Below, one piece after another: positions 36,331 through 47,180 of a stretch of 64,000 nt of DNA. Each line of letters begins with the position of its first letter. Position 1 is the stretch's first letter. Position numbers and translations under genes: made by a program. The notes beneath the pieces were generated by a model that had not been told where the DNA came from, ran no database searches, and worked only from the letters and a program-made list of their open reading frames with translations. This DNA is from Erpobdella octoculata. Its lineage: Eukaryota; Annelida; Clitellata; Hirudinida; Erpobdellidae. The stretch covers positions 26,646,942 to 26,710,941 of the forward strand of contig OZ022245.1 of assembly GCA_963978895.1 (NCBI GenBank), given 5' to 3'.

Positions 36331-36408
36331 CATCATCATCAACACCATCATTATCATCATCATCATCAATAACATAATCATCGTCATAATCATCATCATC
36401 ATCAACAC

Positions 36409-36449
<41 letters not shown>

Positions 36450-36451
36450 CT
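36331..36451. repeat. (CAT)n trinucleotide tract just before exon 7
   Basis: Interrupted CATCAT/AACATC sequence ends only about 45 bp before the acceptor of exon 7, so it overlaps the likely branch-point and pyrimidine-tract zone. Confidence 0.95.
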
Positions 36452-36494
36452 ACCACCATCATTGAAACTCGGACACATGTCATTCCATTAACAG

Positions 36495-36636
36495 AGGCTG
36501 CTAGCGTCATCCAGTTCGGTACCAGCTGATCCGTCAAATGACGCCGGCTCTCTGCCGTCTGAAGACATGAACAGGGGCTACACGTCTGCCAACAACCACA
36601 TCAGCAACAGCCTCTACGACAACGACAGCGACACAG
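36495..36636 (+). CDS. Meis: Meis exon 7 (variable linker)
   Basis: Codes residues 298-344 plus one base. It begins RLLASSSSVPADPSNDAGSL and ends NNHISNSLYDNDSDT. The acceptor is CCATTAACAG and the donor gacacag|GTAAAC. It is placed by frame: phase 0 from exon 6 and phase 1 into exon 8 fit, and the other phases contain stops. The Ser/Asn/Asp-rich composition suits the linker between Meis domain and homeodomain, which is poorly conserved, so sequence identity does not prove it. It lies between long CAT and GAT repeats. Confidence rests on splice sites, phase and codon use. Confidence 0.85.
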
Positions 36637-36699
36637 GTAAACTTGTGCAGCTGCTGCTAATGTTGATGACGATGCTGATAGAACGTATAATAAAGAGGA

Positions 36700-36862
36700 A
36701 GATGATGATGATGATGGTGATGATGATGATGACGACGATGATGATGGTGATGATGATGATGATGATGGTGATGATGACGACGACGATGATGGTGATGATG
36801 GTGGTGATGATGATGAAATGATGATGATGATGATCTTGATAGTCTTGATGGTCTTGATGATA

Positions 36863-36912
<50 letters not shown>
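36700..36912. repeat. (GAT)n trinucleotide tract
   Basis: About 210 bp of GAT with GAC, GGT and GATCTT interruptions, starting about 60 bp after the exon 7 donor. Confidence 0.95.
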
Positions 36913-36915
<3 letters not shown>

Positions 36916-37760
36916 CACAAAATATCAGTAATGCGGAAGAGGAAGGATAATCGCAGTTGCGGCCGGTGCGGTGACGGCGACAAACGACGTGAGTGGTTGT
37001 AACGACGTCGGCGTAAACGCTAGCTTCTCGAAATTACTTCAATAACACGGTAGATGATAATGGCGAGGTATAAATCATGGAGGTAATTATTACAAAAAGG
37101 TGGTCGTTATTCTTCCCTTTTCAACATTTTTTCTTTTTTTTCCTATTTTTTCTTTCATTCTTTTATTCGACGGCGGATAACATGGGTAGTTTGGCGCCCC
37201 GTTACTTTTGTCGGGTTAGGGGGGGGGGTGCTGGAGATTGGGATGGTGGGACTAGGGACAGATCTCAAGGTCATCATGAGCTGGTCGAAGTTGGAATGAT
37301 CGTGGGTTGATCAGCGATGGACTGATCATGGATGGATTCTGAGCTGGTCATGATTGGTCATAAATAAATATATTCCGGGTTTGTCACGAATTGGTTCTGG
37401 GTTGATCACGATGAACATGCAGAAAACATCCCATATTAAATAAAAAAAAAAAAAGCTTATTACGAAATAAAATAAAAAATATTTTATTAATATCACTCTT
37501 ATTTTTTTCTTCGATATTTCAAGGGTAAAGGACGATAACGGCTTTTGAAGCGTAAAAAACATTTTTTTTAATAGTGGTTAACGAATGATATCTCTTCTTC
37601 TATCCACTTCTTTCTTCTCTTTCCACCCGGTTTACGGTCGAAGAGCAAAGTTTCTGCGGTTGATATAAATCCTAAATGGATTTGTCAGCTTATAAATGAG
37701 TCTTATGAATTTTTAATCATTTATCTGTCAATGACTCACTAGCTTTTACCGTTCCTATTT
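36913..37760 (+). other. Meis intron 7, unique segment
   Basis: Unique sequence with a degenerate GATCATG/TGGTCATGA-like repeat near 37265-37420. No exon supported. Confidence 0.5.
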
Positions 37761-37995
37761 CTCTTCCTCTCTCTCTCTCTCTCTCTTTTCTTCTTTCGTC
37801 CCACAATTTGTCTTCTCTTTTCTCTGGTTTCTCGGAAACTAAATGAAAAATACACCTTCTCTTTCATGACCCTAATTGCGTTCATTTATTTTCAAAGTAC
37901 ATCACAGTATGGGGAGACAGGCGACCTTCGCTACCGTGACCCCAGCCTAGCTCTCCCCTCCACCGATTATCTCCCACCCCACCCATCTTTCTCTA

Positions 37996-38000
<5 letters not shown>

Positions 38001-38070
<70 letters not shown>
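38001..38070. repeat. (CT)n microsatellite
   Basis: About 70 bp of CT. Confidence 0.96.
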
Positions 38071-38075
<5 letters not shown>

Positions 38076-38413
38076 CCTCTCAATTTTTGCTCTTTGCCTC
38101 CCTGGCTGCAAGTAAGTCTAAATGGTTGAATGGTTGGTTGGCGGCTGAACTCCTGGTTCGTGAGATCACAATCAACTTCTTGAATATTTCATCGGGTGCC
38201 TTTTCCATTGTTTTTATGTTTTCCCGGCTTTTGTTCCGTCCGCTGGAAGTTATTACGGTGAGCGGAGCGGATGGAACGATTGTTTCCAGTCGTCGATGAC
38301 AATGGAGCTTCTCTGCTTCTAATTTTCCATTTTTGTTTTTCAATTGAATGGAAAAGTACTTTTTTCGTTTTAATTTTCCTAAACTCTCTCATTCATTCTT
38401 CTCCCTCTTTCTT

Positions 38414-38416
<3 letters not shown>

Positions 38417-38449
<33 letters not shown>

Positions 38450-38564
38450 TTTTTCTTTCCATCCATCTCTCCATCACTAAATTTTTTCCCACTTTCTTCC
38501 ACTCGTCTTCCACCCTTCGTTTGTTTTTTCCTTTTCTCAATTCTCCTCCTCCTCCTCCTCCTCC

Positions 38565-38610
<46 letters not shown>
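38417..38610. repeat. Cluster of (CT)n, (CTC)n and (GA)n
   Basis: (CT)n 38417-38446, then (CTC)n 38543-38567 abutting (GA)n 38568-38610. The adjacent pyrimidine and purine tracts could pair as a hairpin. Confidence 0.93.
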
Positions 38611-38612
<2 letters not shown>

Positions 38613-39033
38613 TGCTCGATCAATTCGAGATCTCCTTTCCTGTCTGATAGACTGGGACGACTTATCGTCTTCGACATCAAAACGGCCACCAATCGCAATC
38701 AAAACGAACACTTCTCCTCGTGCTTCCATTCCTACTTTTGACTCTTACTGGAGAGTACTTGTACTTGGAATAAAACGGCTTTGCTTTTCCCTCGCGCCTC
38801 GAACGACGACAGGGTCACAGTCCCCCTACCCAGCACTCCCATAAATTTAGGGGTTTCCTTGATGACGCCCACCACCACCACCCTCGTATCCCCACTTGCC
38901 CACTTGCTACGCCGGGCGCAATTTTCAACGATCATGTCGCGTTGAAGTTTGTTCAGTGGAACGTTAAAAGCTATTTATAATGTTAATCCGGCATGCTGTT
39001 CCGCATGGACGGCTATAATATAGCTGGAAAGCA

Positions 39034-39148
<115 letters not shown>

Positions 39149-39377
39149 TCCTATCTCCTTCTTCTCCTCTTTTTCCGTTTCTCTACTCCTTTCTCGTCTT
39201 CTTCTCTAAATTTTTTCATCGTCTTCAATAGCTCTCCTATCTCTATCCCCGTCCTGATGCACAAAATCGAATTATCATTTGCCTCGGCCATCAATATGGA
39301 TGACAATCGGAATTCTTCAAGCGTCAAGCGAGTCACAAAAAAAGGGAAAAAGGGTTACGAGATAACTTGAATTCTTT

Positions 39378-39507
<130 letters not shown>

Positions 39508-39737
39508 ACTCTTACACACACAGACCACCACACAAATAAACACAAACACAGATACACACGCACATTTAGCTCTCAGCTCCCTCGGACGGAGTCCCCGCGC
39601 GTGGTAGTTTTAGAATTTTACAAGCGTCCGACACGGATACAAAATTAGGAACTGCCACATGACCAGGGGACGGCCTCGCTCTTGTCTCGTTTGATTTACC
39701 GCCCCGTATAGATTTTTTTCTCTCCCTCAGTGCCCCC

Positions 39738-39751
39738 CTCTCTCCCTCCCT

Positions 39752-39807
<56 letters not shown>

Positions 39808-39815
39808 TTCTCTCT
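39738..39815. repeat. (CCCT)n/(CT)n microsatellite
   Basis: Same architecture as 39378-39507: CCCT units followed by CT. Confidence 0.95.
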
Positions 39816-40290
39816 TTATTTATTTGTCCATTCCTTGAGATTGTCACACTTCTCTGTATTATTGCGCGTATATGCTTGGTTTGTTTTTGTCTCTTTGCCT
39901 GTCTGTGTGTCTGTGCGCTCGTGTTTTCTTTTTGCCGGGGTTTTTTTTAAATTTATTATCTTGGCTTCTTTTGTTTCTTTTTTTTTGTTTCTTCTTTTTC
40001 CGTGATGCGTTATTGGTTTGCCATTTATCAAAATCTCGTCGTTCGCGGTTCACAAAGTCGAATAGGAAAGAGAATGAGAAAAATAGAGGGCATGCGGGTT
40101 CAAAGACTGGAAGAGTCCACCCACCCACCCACCCCACTCTCGCGGCTGTCAAAGATTCTCTTGTTTTCTGCCTCTTGTTTATGGCTTAGCACCTCTGAGT
40201 GGTTGGTGTTTATGGAAGTTTCCAGTCGTGATGAGTTAATTAGAATCGACGTATATTACTTTTTCTCTGCTTCTCTCCCACTAACTATCA

Positions 40291-40293
<3 letters not shown>

Positions 40294-40347
<54 letters not shown>
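40294..40347. repeat. (CT)n microsatellite
   Basis: About 54 bp of CT in a longer pyrimidine-rich stretch to 40440. Confidence 0.95.
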
Positions 40348-40354
<7 letters not shown>

Positions 40355-40447
40355 ATTTCCCTCACTATCTCTTTCTTTTTCTATCCCCTCTCTCTTTCTC
40401 TCCCTCTCTACGTGTTCCTCTCTCTCTCTGTCTGCTTCCTCCCCTCC

Positions 40448-41415
40448 GCCGATGGGAATCTCCTCGTTTTTCTTTTCCCCTTTGTTCGACGGCCTGTGCT
40501 CCGTGTTGGAGTCAATCTGTCATTGTCATTTGCCTGAATTAAAACGCCTTCCAATCTCTACTTACGTTCGCTACACCTGCATCGCCCGACTCAATGGAAA
40601 CCACTCCAGGTAACGGCACGCGAAGACGCTGCGACGGAAGAAGAGACGGCAACGATACATCCAGGCGGACTTGCAGACGGTCACCTGAGCGTCCGAACAG
40701 AGATGCACAGAGTCACAACGAGACGGCCAGAGGCGGGTAAAGACGCGTGCAAGCAGAGGCACGTGCGTATACCCCTCCATCCACTCCCCCCCCCTCTTTT
40801 CCGCGGTAACTCGGGAGCTGTGCTCGACCGGGGGGTCTATAACGTGGTGTCGTTATTTATGGCCGTTTTATGTCGGGCGGCCGAAACACATCCGACCCGA
40901 TCTGTTCTGTCACACGCTCTGTCGCTAATGAATTGATGCGAACAATACGTCGCTCATGTGTTACCAGGACAATTCGTACGTACGTACGTCAGTGTGTTTG
41001 TCCATCTGTGTGCGTGCGTGCGTGTGTGTGTGCCGGTGTTTGTGTTTGTATGTATGTATGTGTGTATGTATGTGTGTGAAGTGTGTCGTTTTATTGAAGT
41101 TGATTCTTAGGCGAAAAGTAGGCGGTTAACATTTATTTTTATGGAGCTAAGTCGAGTAGAGTACTTTTGTCAGGGAAAGGGAAGCAATTTCACAAACACA
41201 CATGCACATACACACACACACACACCTAACTTTCCTCATGCTGCCACTACTCATATTGTGCACAGCCTTCTTTTACTTTCCGTTCGCATGCTCATATTCC
41301 AGCTGACTTTCTTCACATCTTCTCCGACATTTTTTCCTCATTTCACTCCCTTTCCTCCATCCAACCCTCCCTCTCTCCCTTTCTCCCTCTCTCCCTCTCT
41401 CCCTCTCTCCCTCCT
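40448..41415 (+). other. Meis intron 7, GC-richer unique segment
   Basis: Few repeats. GTTATTTATGG near 40852 contains the Hox-like core TTTATGG, and the same 11-mer occurs near 47600. No exon supported. Confidence 0.4.
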
Positions 41416-41575
41416 TCTTCTTCTTCTTCTTCTTCTTCTTCTTCTTCTTCTTCTTCTTCTTCTTCTTCTCTTCTTCTTCTTCTTCTTCTTCTTCTTCTCC
41501 TTCTCCTCCTCCTCCTCCGCCTCCTCCTCCTCCTCCTCCTCCTCCTCCTCCTCCTCCTCCTCCTTCTTCTTTTTC
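41416..41575. repeat. (CTT)n/(CCT)n trinucleotide tract
   Basis: About 160 bp. Poly-Glu, poly-Lys and poly-Arg frames on the minus strand are artefacts of it. Confidence 0.97.
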
Positions 41576-42302
41576 TTCCCGTTCCGTTCTCAAATGTTTT
41601 CCAGATTGTCGGTGCAGCCATCGGGTGCTAGGACGGCGTCTCTTTTTATTTTCATCCTTCATCCGCACTTCGTCATGGAAACCCTTCGTTAAAGTTTTTT
41701 GTACGTGTGTATGTGTGTGTGTATGTATGTATGTGTCTGTGTGAAGGTTGGAAAAATAATTTCCATCCCATTTTAAAAATTTCATATTCGAAAGTGTAGG
41801 GGGCAGTGTTTTATAACCTACCCGTACGGGCTTCCCCGGCTTGCATTGATTCAACTTTTTTCGGGGTGGGGTCCCTCTTCTTCTTCTCGCTACCCCGTCT
41901 CAACGAGCAACTGCACAGCACCAATAAACATCTGTTAATAAGGAGAAGACAAATACCGTCCTTAGAAAAGAAAGCCCGTCCACGTTGACAGAAGAGTCTT
42001 ATTATTGTTATTATTTTTTTTTGTTCTCATTTTATTTTAAACAACACCAATACACCAACGACATCAGGACACAAATACAAACAAACAATGCTTACGTGCC
42101 AAGGTCAAGCGAAGACAAAAGAACACACGGGCGACAATGAACACACACAAAAAGCAAAAAAAGAAAGAAAATAAGAAGAAAAAAAGAAGACAAAAAGACA
42201 AAGCCTTGTCGCTTTTCGGCACACATTGGCCGTACATTACAGCATCAATTAGACTTTTTTGTTGTCGCTGAGAGAAACGGGAGAAAGAGGGAGAGGAATA
42301 GA

Positions 42303-42502
42303 NNNNNNNNNNNNNNNNNNNNNNNNNNNNNNNNNNNNNNNNNNNNNNNNNNNNNNNNNNNNNNNNNNNNNNNNNNNNNNNNNNNNNNNNNNNNNNNNNN
42401 NNNNNNNNNNNNNNNNNNNNNNNNNNNNNNNNNNNNNNNNNNNNNNNNNNNNNNNNNNNNNNNNNNNNNNNNNNNNNNNNNNNNNNNNNNNNNNNNNNNN
42501 NN
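42303..42502. other. Assembly gap of 200 N
   Basis: Exactly 200 unknown bases. The round number suggests a placeholder, so true length and content are unknown. Open frames drawn across it have no meaning. Confidence 0.99.
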
Positions 42503-42779
42503 AAATGAGATAAAAATGGCGATTCTACTATCCCACTTCTCCCCGCCTCAACCCCCACCTCGGTGTTCTCCACGGCCCCCTCACGTTCAGCCTCAATTTT
42601 TTTCCCTCCAGCCGGCACACATGCTGGGGGGGGGGGTGGAGTGGAGGGGGGAGGGAGAATTCCTTCAGCGTGTGAAATTTACTTTCGCTCGTGCGGGCAC
42701 GACAGGCGCATAAATCGCCGATGTCATTTGGCAGATATCCGTCTTGATTTCTGCTCTGCCTTTGGCTGGTTTTTCTCCT

Positions 42780-42863
42780 TCTCCTTCTTCTTCTTCTTCT
42801 TCTTCTTCTTCTTCTTCTTCTTCTTCTTCTTCTTTCTTCTTCTTCTTCTCCTTCTTCTTCATT
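42780..42863. repeat. (CTT)n trinucleotide tract
   Basis: About 84 bp of CTT with one TTTC shift. Confidence 0.96.
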
Positions 42864-43422
42864 TTTTTTCTCCTTATCCCATTTCTTCTTTTTCGTACGT
42901 CTTTTGTTTTCGCTCCGGCATTTACCTGTCTCTCTTATTCCTCCCCCGCCCGACAGCAACCCCCCTCCCACATCACTCCCCCCTCTGTCTCCCCCTCCGT
43001 TTCCCCTCTCTCCGTCTTCTTCTCCGTCCGTTCGTTCCTGGCTGATTTCGTATGCATGGAAAAAGAGTTTGCATTTTCACACAATTACACATGCCTGCTC
43101 GTTTTCATTCGAAGGAGAAGAAGAAGAAGGCAAAAGAATGAATACAAAATACGACAATTTAAACAACTGAGTGACAGCAGAGCGCTTAGATATTTCGATC
43201 CAAGTCTTAGTTTGTGGGGGGGCGGGGGTTCAGACGGGTTTTTCGTCCTGTTCCATGCCAGGGGGTGATTTGCGGGTTTTTTTTCGGGCATGGTACAAAA
43301 TCGGCAGAGGGTTTTTTGGAAAGAAAAAACTGTCTGATAATATTTGGAAGAGACTTTTCTGTGTGTGAATTTTTTGTTAACTCTATTCAGGGATTGAGCA
43401 AAATACAAGACAGAGATAAAAC

Positions 43423-43427
<5 letters not shown>

Positions 43428-43495
<68 letters not shown>

Positions 43496-43496
43496 G
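43428..43496. repeat. (GA)n microsatellite
   Basis: About 69 bp of GA with one AA step. Confidence 0.96.
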
Positions 43497-43869
43497 TAAA
43501 AAGGGGGGAAGAAAAAAGATTTATTTTAAATTGCTTTCTTCTATTTATGCATCTTCATTAAGAGATTGCCTGCTGAACGTGCGGAACGCGCGGGCCGATT
43601 TATGCGACCAGCGTACCGACGCCTCGGAATAATTGTATTTATTTTTACTCTCGCCCGAATCAATACTATCAATCTTGATTTCCAACTTTCAAATCGCGGC
43701 CATCCGGCTCACCCCCATCCCCCCCGCCGCTCCGTACAGCCGGCTGAGTGACCCGTCGGCCCCCCCCCCGTATTTCGATTATTCCTTTGTTCGCTACTTT
43801 CTTGCATATGTCCGTTGGGTACGTTCTACCAATAGACTTAGAGGTAGCGTTCGTCACTATTAGAGCCCT

Positions 43870-44020
43870 GCATAGACTGGGCCTTCATTTTAAGGTTATG
43901 ATAGCTTGCCGGGCCGAAGTCAGTAAGGACCAGAGTGGGCCAGGGTGAGCCTAAGTCAGCATGGGCTGTTTCTGGTATTTTGTGCCGATGAAAACGGGCC
44001 TGAAATATCGGCCTGTACAT
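43870..44020. repeat. GGCC-rich patch similar to 706-1060
   Basis: CTGGGCC, CCGGGCCGAAG, AGTGGGCCAGG, ACGGGCC and TCGGCCTG occur within 150 bp. GGGCCGAAG is shared with position ~902. It probably belongs to the same dispersed repeat family. No ends defined. Confidence 0.4.
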
Positions 44021-44149
44021 GTCTTTAGAACCTGTTCTGTTTGCTTTAGTGTTATAGATTTTTGAGTTTGTTTCTTTTTTATCGATTAAAGAGAGTGGAA
44101 TTTTAATTTATAAAAGTGGTAATAAATAATTTCTGAGTCTTGATAAAAA

Positions 44150-44391
44150 TCTGTATATATATATATAAAAGGCAATGTGGGTGTGTTATATTGTGCGTTT
44201 TTTCGCCTATCTCATCCGAACCACGGGAGAAATTGGAACAAAGTTTTCCATGGCATGGAGGCAGTCTCCATTGAGGGGATTTTTTCAACAATTTCAAAAA
44301 AAATATTGACTTTTTAATCTTAGTTTTATCATCATAAAAAACGAAACAAAGTCAAAACAAAGTCCGCCCAGCGCCGGGTTACATTGCTCGT
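44150..44391 (+). mobile_element. Non-autonomous Helitron-like remnant
   Basis: It starts TC after an A (TCTGTATATATATATATAAA), continues AGGCAATGTGGGTGTGTT, has an internal CCGAACCACGGGAGAAATTG and GGCATGGAGGCAGTCTCC, and ends with the hairpin CCC-agcgcc-GGG (44367-44378) followed by TTACATTGCTCGT. This order (TC/TATATA start, a YCCGAAC...GG block, GC hairpin about 10 bases before a CTRRT-like end) is familiar from invertebrate Helitrons. The end reads CTCGT rather than CTAGT, so it is decayed. It has no coding capacity and ends about 145 bp before exon 8. Confidence 0.6.
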
Positions 44392-44534
44392 TAGACATGT
44401 ATAAACATTATTTTCAAAGTTACTATTCAATTTAATATTAAAACATAATTCTATTGCCACTTGTTGTCGAAATTTTTCAAGTTTTTTTTCTTTCTTCTTA
44501 AAATAATTATTTTGCCATTTCATCTCCCCTGCAG

Positions 44535-44674
44535 ACTGCCTGGGCAGCGTCGGGTCAGGCGAAGGCATCGACGACCTAGACTCCAACGGCTTCTCGAAGA
44601 GCCAGAAGAAGCGGGGCATATTCCCGAAGCTGGCCACCAACGTCATGAGGTCGTGGCTCTTCCAGCATCTGACG
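44535..44674 (+). CDS. Meis: Meis exon 8 (homeodomain, first part)
   Basis: Completes Asp345 and codes 346-391. [17 protein letters not shown] is followed by [20 protein letters not shown] and LFQHLT. This is the basic N-terminal arm and helix 1 of the TALE homeodomain. The acceptor is TCTCCCCTGCAG and the donor ctgacg|GTAGGT. The cut after HLT matches other Meis genes. Differences from the near-invariant KVATNIMRAW are Leu, Val and Ser. NVMRSW is the form I recall in Prep/PKNOX proteins, although every other feature is Meis-type. Confidence 0.98.
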
Positions 44675-45235
44675 GTAGGTATAATGGCCGCGTTGGCCAT
44701 GAAACTTTTTTAGCATCAATTCCTAACTATAACAAAATTAACATATGCACTTACTTATGCACCAATATTTTACTTGATTTTCTACAGTTTCTAAATTGTA
44801 GATTATTCAAAATTAAATTATTGGTGATTTAAATTACATTTAAGTTATAAATAAACATAACTACTAAACGTTATTTTAATCATTTCTAAAGGCGCAGAAG
44901 CTCTAGTTGTTCATCATATTTGCGTCACAGCTCAAAAATTTGCACCTAAGCTCAACTTTGCTTTTTGCAGTCCGAAAAATTACTTTTCCAGGCCAGCCTT
45001 GAGCTGTAACGAAAAAATGCTTGCGTTTCATCTCTATATATATATTTGCAGTTCAGTCGAACGAGAATTATTATTACTAATATCATAATTATTTTCAACT
45101 TTCTCGGTTAAAAAACGGGTTTATCTATATATGGAAATCTCGGCTGCATTCTCGGAGTGTGGAAGTTAAGACTTTGTCAATTAGCGAATTTCAAGAAGTT
45201 CCAAATTCATGCTTTCTTAGAAAGCGATGCCAGGT

Positions 45236-45373
45236 CGTCACCATCACCATCATCATCATCATCAACATCAACATCAACATCATCATCATCATCATCATCA
45301 TCATCATAAACATAGTTATCGTAATTATCATCATCACCATCATCGTCATCATCATCATCATCATCATCATCAT
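45236..45373. repeat. (CAT)n trinucleotide tract
   Basis: CATCAT with CAACAT and CATCGT interruptions. Confidence 0.95.
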
Positions 45374-45519
45374 TCGTTATATACGCGGGTTTTCCACATT
45401 ACCAATATTATAATAATAAGGCTGATGACATATGTCTTAAGCGCAGTGTCGTGTCTGCATGTTCGTCACATGAAACAAGCGAGCATTTCATCACTAGGTA
45501 TCCTACTCTCTATTTTTTT

Positions 45520-45525
<6 letters not shown>

Positions 45526-45562
<37 letters not shown>
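45526..45562. repeat. (CT)n microsatellite
   Basis: Short pure CT tract. Confidence 0.93.
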
Positions 45563-45564
<2 letters not shown>

Positions 45565-45785
45565 ATTTCATTTTATCTCTTTCTCTATTTTTAATTAAAA
45601 ATTCAAGCCCCATCACTTCTCTCTCTCTTTTTTGATTTATTCCCACTCGCATGGCTCGCAGAGGGCCAGGGAAAACTATTCCCATCTCTTCTTCTTCCTC
45701 CTCTTTTATTATTATTATTATTTTTTTTATTATTATTTCCGCGGATCGCCCAGGCGCTTTTTAACTAATTACTTAAAAAACTTTT

Positions 45786-45786
<1 letters not shown>

Positions 45787-45845
<59 letters not shown>
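45787..45845. repeat. (CT)n microsatellite
   Basis: About 59 bp of CT. Confidence 0.95.
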
Positions 45846-45850
<5 letters not shown>

Positions 45851-46113
45851 TTTTCACTCTTTCCCTTTTTTTCTCTGTATGGCTTTCCTTTTTTCTCTTT
45901 CCACCTGCTTCCAGCTCTCAGGGCAACTTATCATCCAGTGGCACCATGCCGCGCTCTTCCGAGCAAACAGTTTTTCTTTTTCATCATCATCATCATCATC
46001 ATCTTTTTCTTCATCTTTTTATTTATTTTTTTCTTTCTTTTTCCCCCTCCTATGTATGAAGCTCTCTCACAATCGGAGAGAGAAAACATAAACCAGCCAT
46101 AATGTAACTCCTT

Positions 46114-46118
<5 letters not shown>

Positions 46119-46158
<40 letters not shown>
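46119..46158. repeat. (CT)n microsatellite
   Basis: About 40 bp of CT, followed at 46374-46396 by about five copies of CAATG. Confidence 0.93.
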
Positions 46159-46164
<6 letters not shown>

Positions 46165-47086
46165 ATCTTCTGTTTATTATACATTCATAATTTATTTTGT
46201 TGTTTATTCATAATAATAATTGTACTAATTATAGTACGATATGATGTTATGTTAAGTAACAATGCGTGGACATAATAATTATGATGTGCATCTTAAGTTA
46301 TAGTTCAATGCCATACCGATATTACGTATAACACTAAAATACAACATAATGCTATGCAATACGGAACAGTACAATGCAATGCAATGCAATGCAATACAAC
46401 ACAAGGTACTATAGTAGAATATAAAATACATTTAGATTTATTTTCTTTTAATACCTCATGTTGTGTATGTGGGTCTACTAGTGTGTGTGTTTGTGTGTGT
46501 GCGTATGCGCGTGTGCGTGCGTGACGCGGAAGGTGAAGCTCACAACCAGCTGCCGGTGGGCAGTTTGTCTTGTTTTGATTGGCTTATTAGCGCAATTACG
46601 CATTCTTTACTTGCAGGATGTCACTCATTTAATATTTAACCGGTCGCCATTCATCAAAGAGAAAAAAAAATTGCGACCGACCATTCCTGGGAGCGAAAGG
46701 CAGGCAATACTTCAAACGTCCCTCAGCTCGCCCGAGCCGCCATAGCGGCGTTGCCGCCGCGACTGCCCCCCTCCCCCAGGAAGGGGGCAGCAGTTGCCCT
46801 CTTCTCTATTCGTTTGCTGGCCTGCGTGGATGTCTCTTCTTTTCATTCGTTTACTGTTTTGTCTTTCTTTCTATTTGCGGCTATTTGTGTTTCGAGTGAA
46901 CAGATGAAGTTCGCTTTAGTCGACTGAAACAGCAATTTCATCTATTCAAAGCGATTTGCAGTGGATTTGTACATACGGCTACCAGCATGCATGCAAAAAT
47001 GCTTGTTTTCAGCTATTAAAGGTAGCCGATAAATCATCATCAAGTAGTCAAGCATCTCGGCTACGATATGAAAAACTCCGACTAGA

Positions 47087-47087
<1 letters not shown>

Positions 47088-47178
<91 letters not shown>
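47088..47178. repeat. (GA)n microsatellite
   Basis: About 90 bp of pure GA. Confidence 0.97.

Positions 47179-47180
<2 letters not shown>

Noticed and set aside
41273..41854. 193-codon minus-strand Glu/Lys/Gly-rich frame
   Set aside because: Artefact of the (CTT)n/(CCT)n tract.
42064..42618. 184-codon minus-strand frame
   Set aside because: It spans the 200 N and so has no real sequence in the middle.
43855..43870. TAGAGCCCTG at 43860 considered as a hAT terminus for the GGCC patch
   Set aside because: It points the wrong way for an element lying downstream, and no partner end or 8-bp duplication was found.
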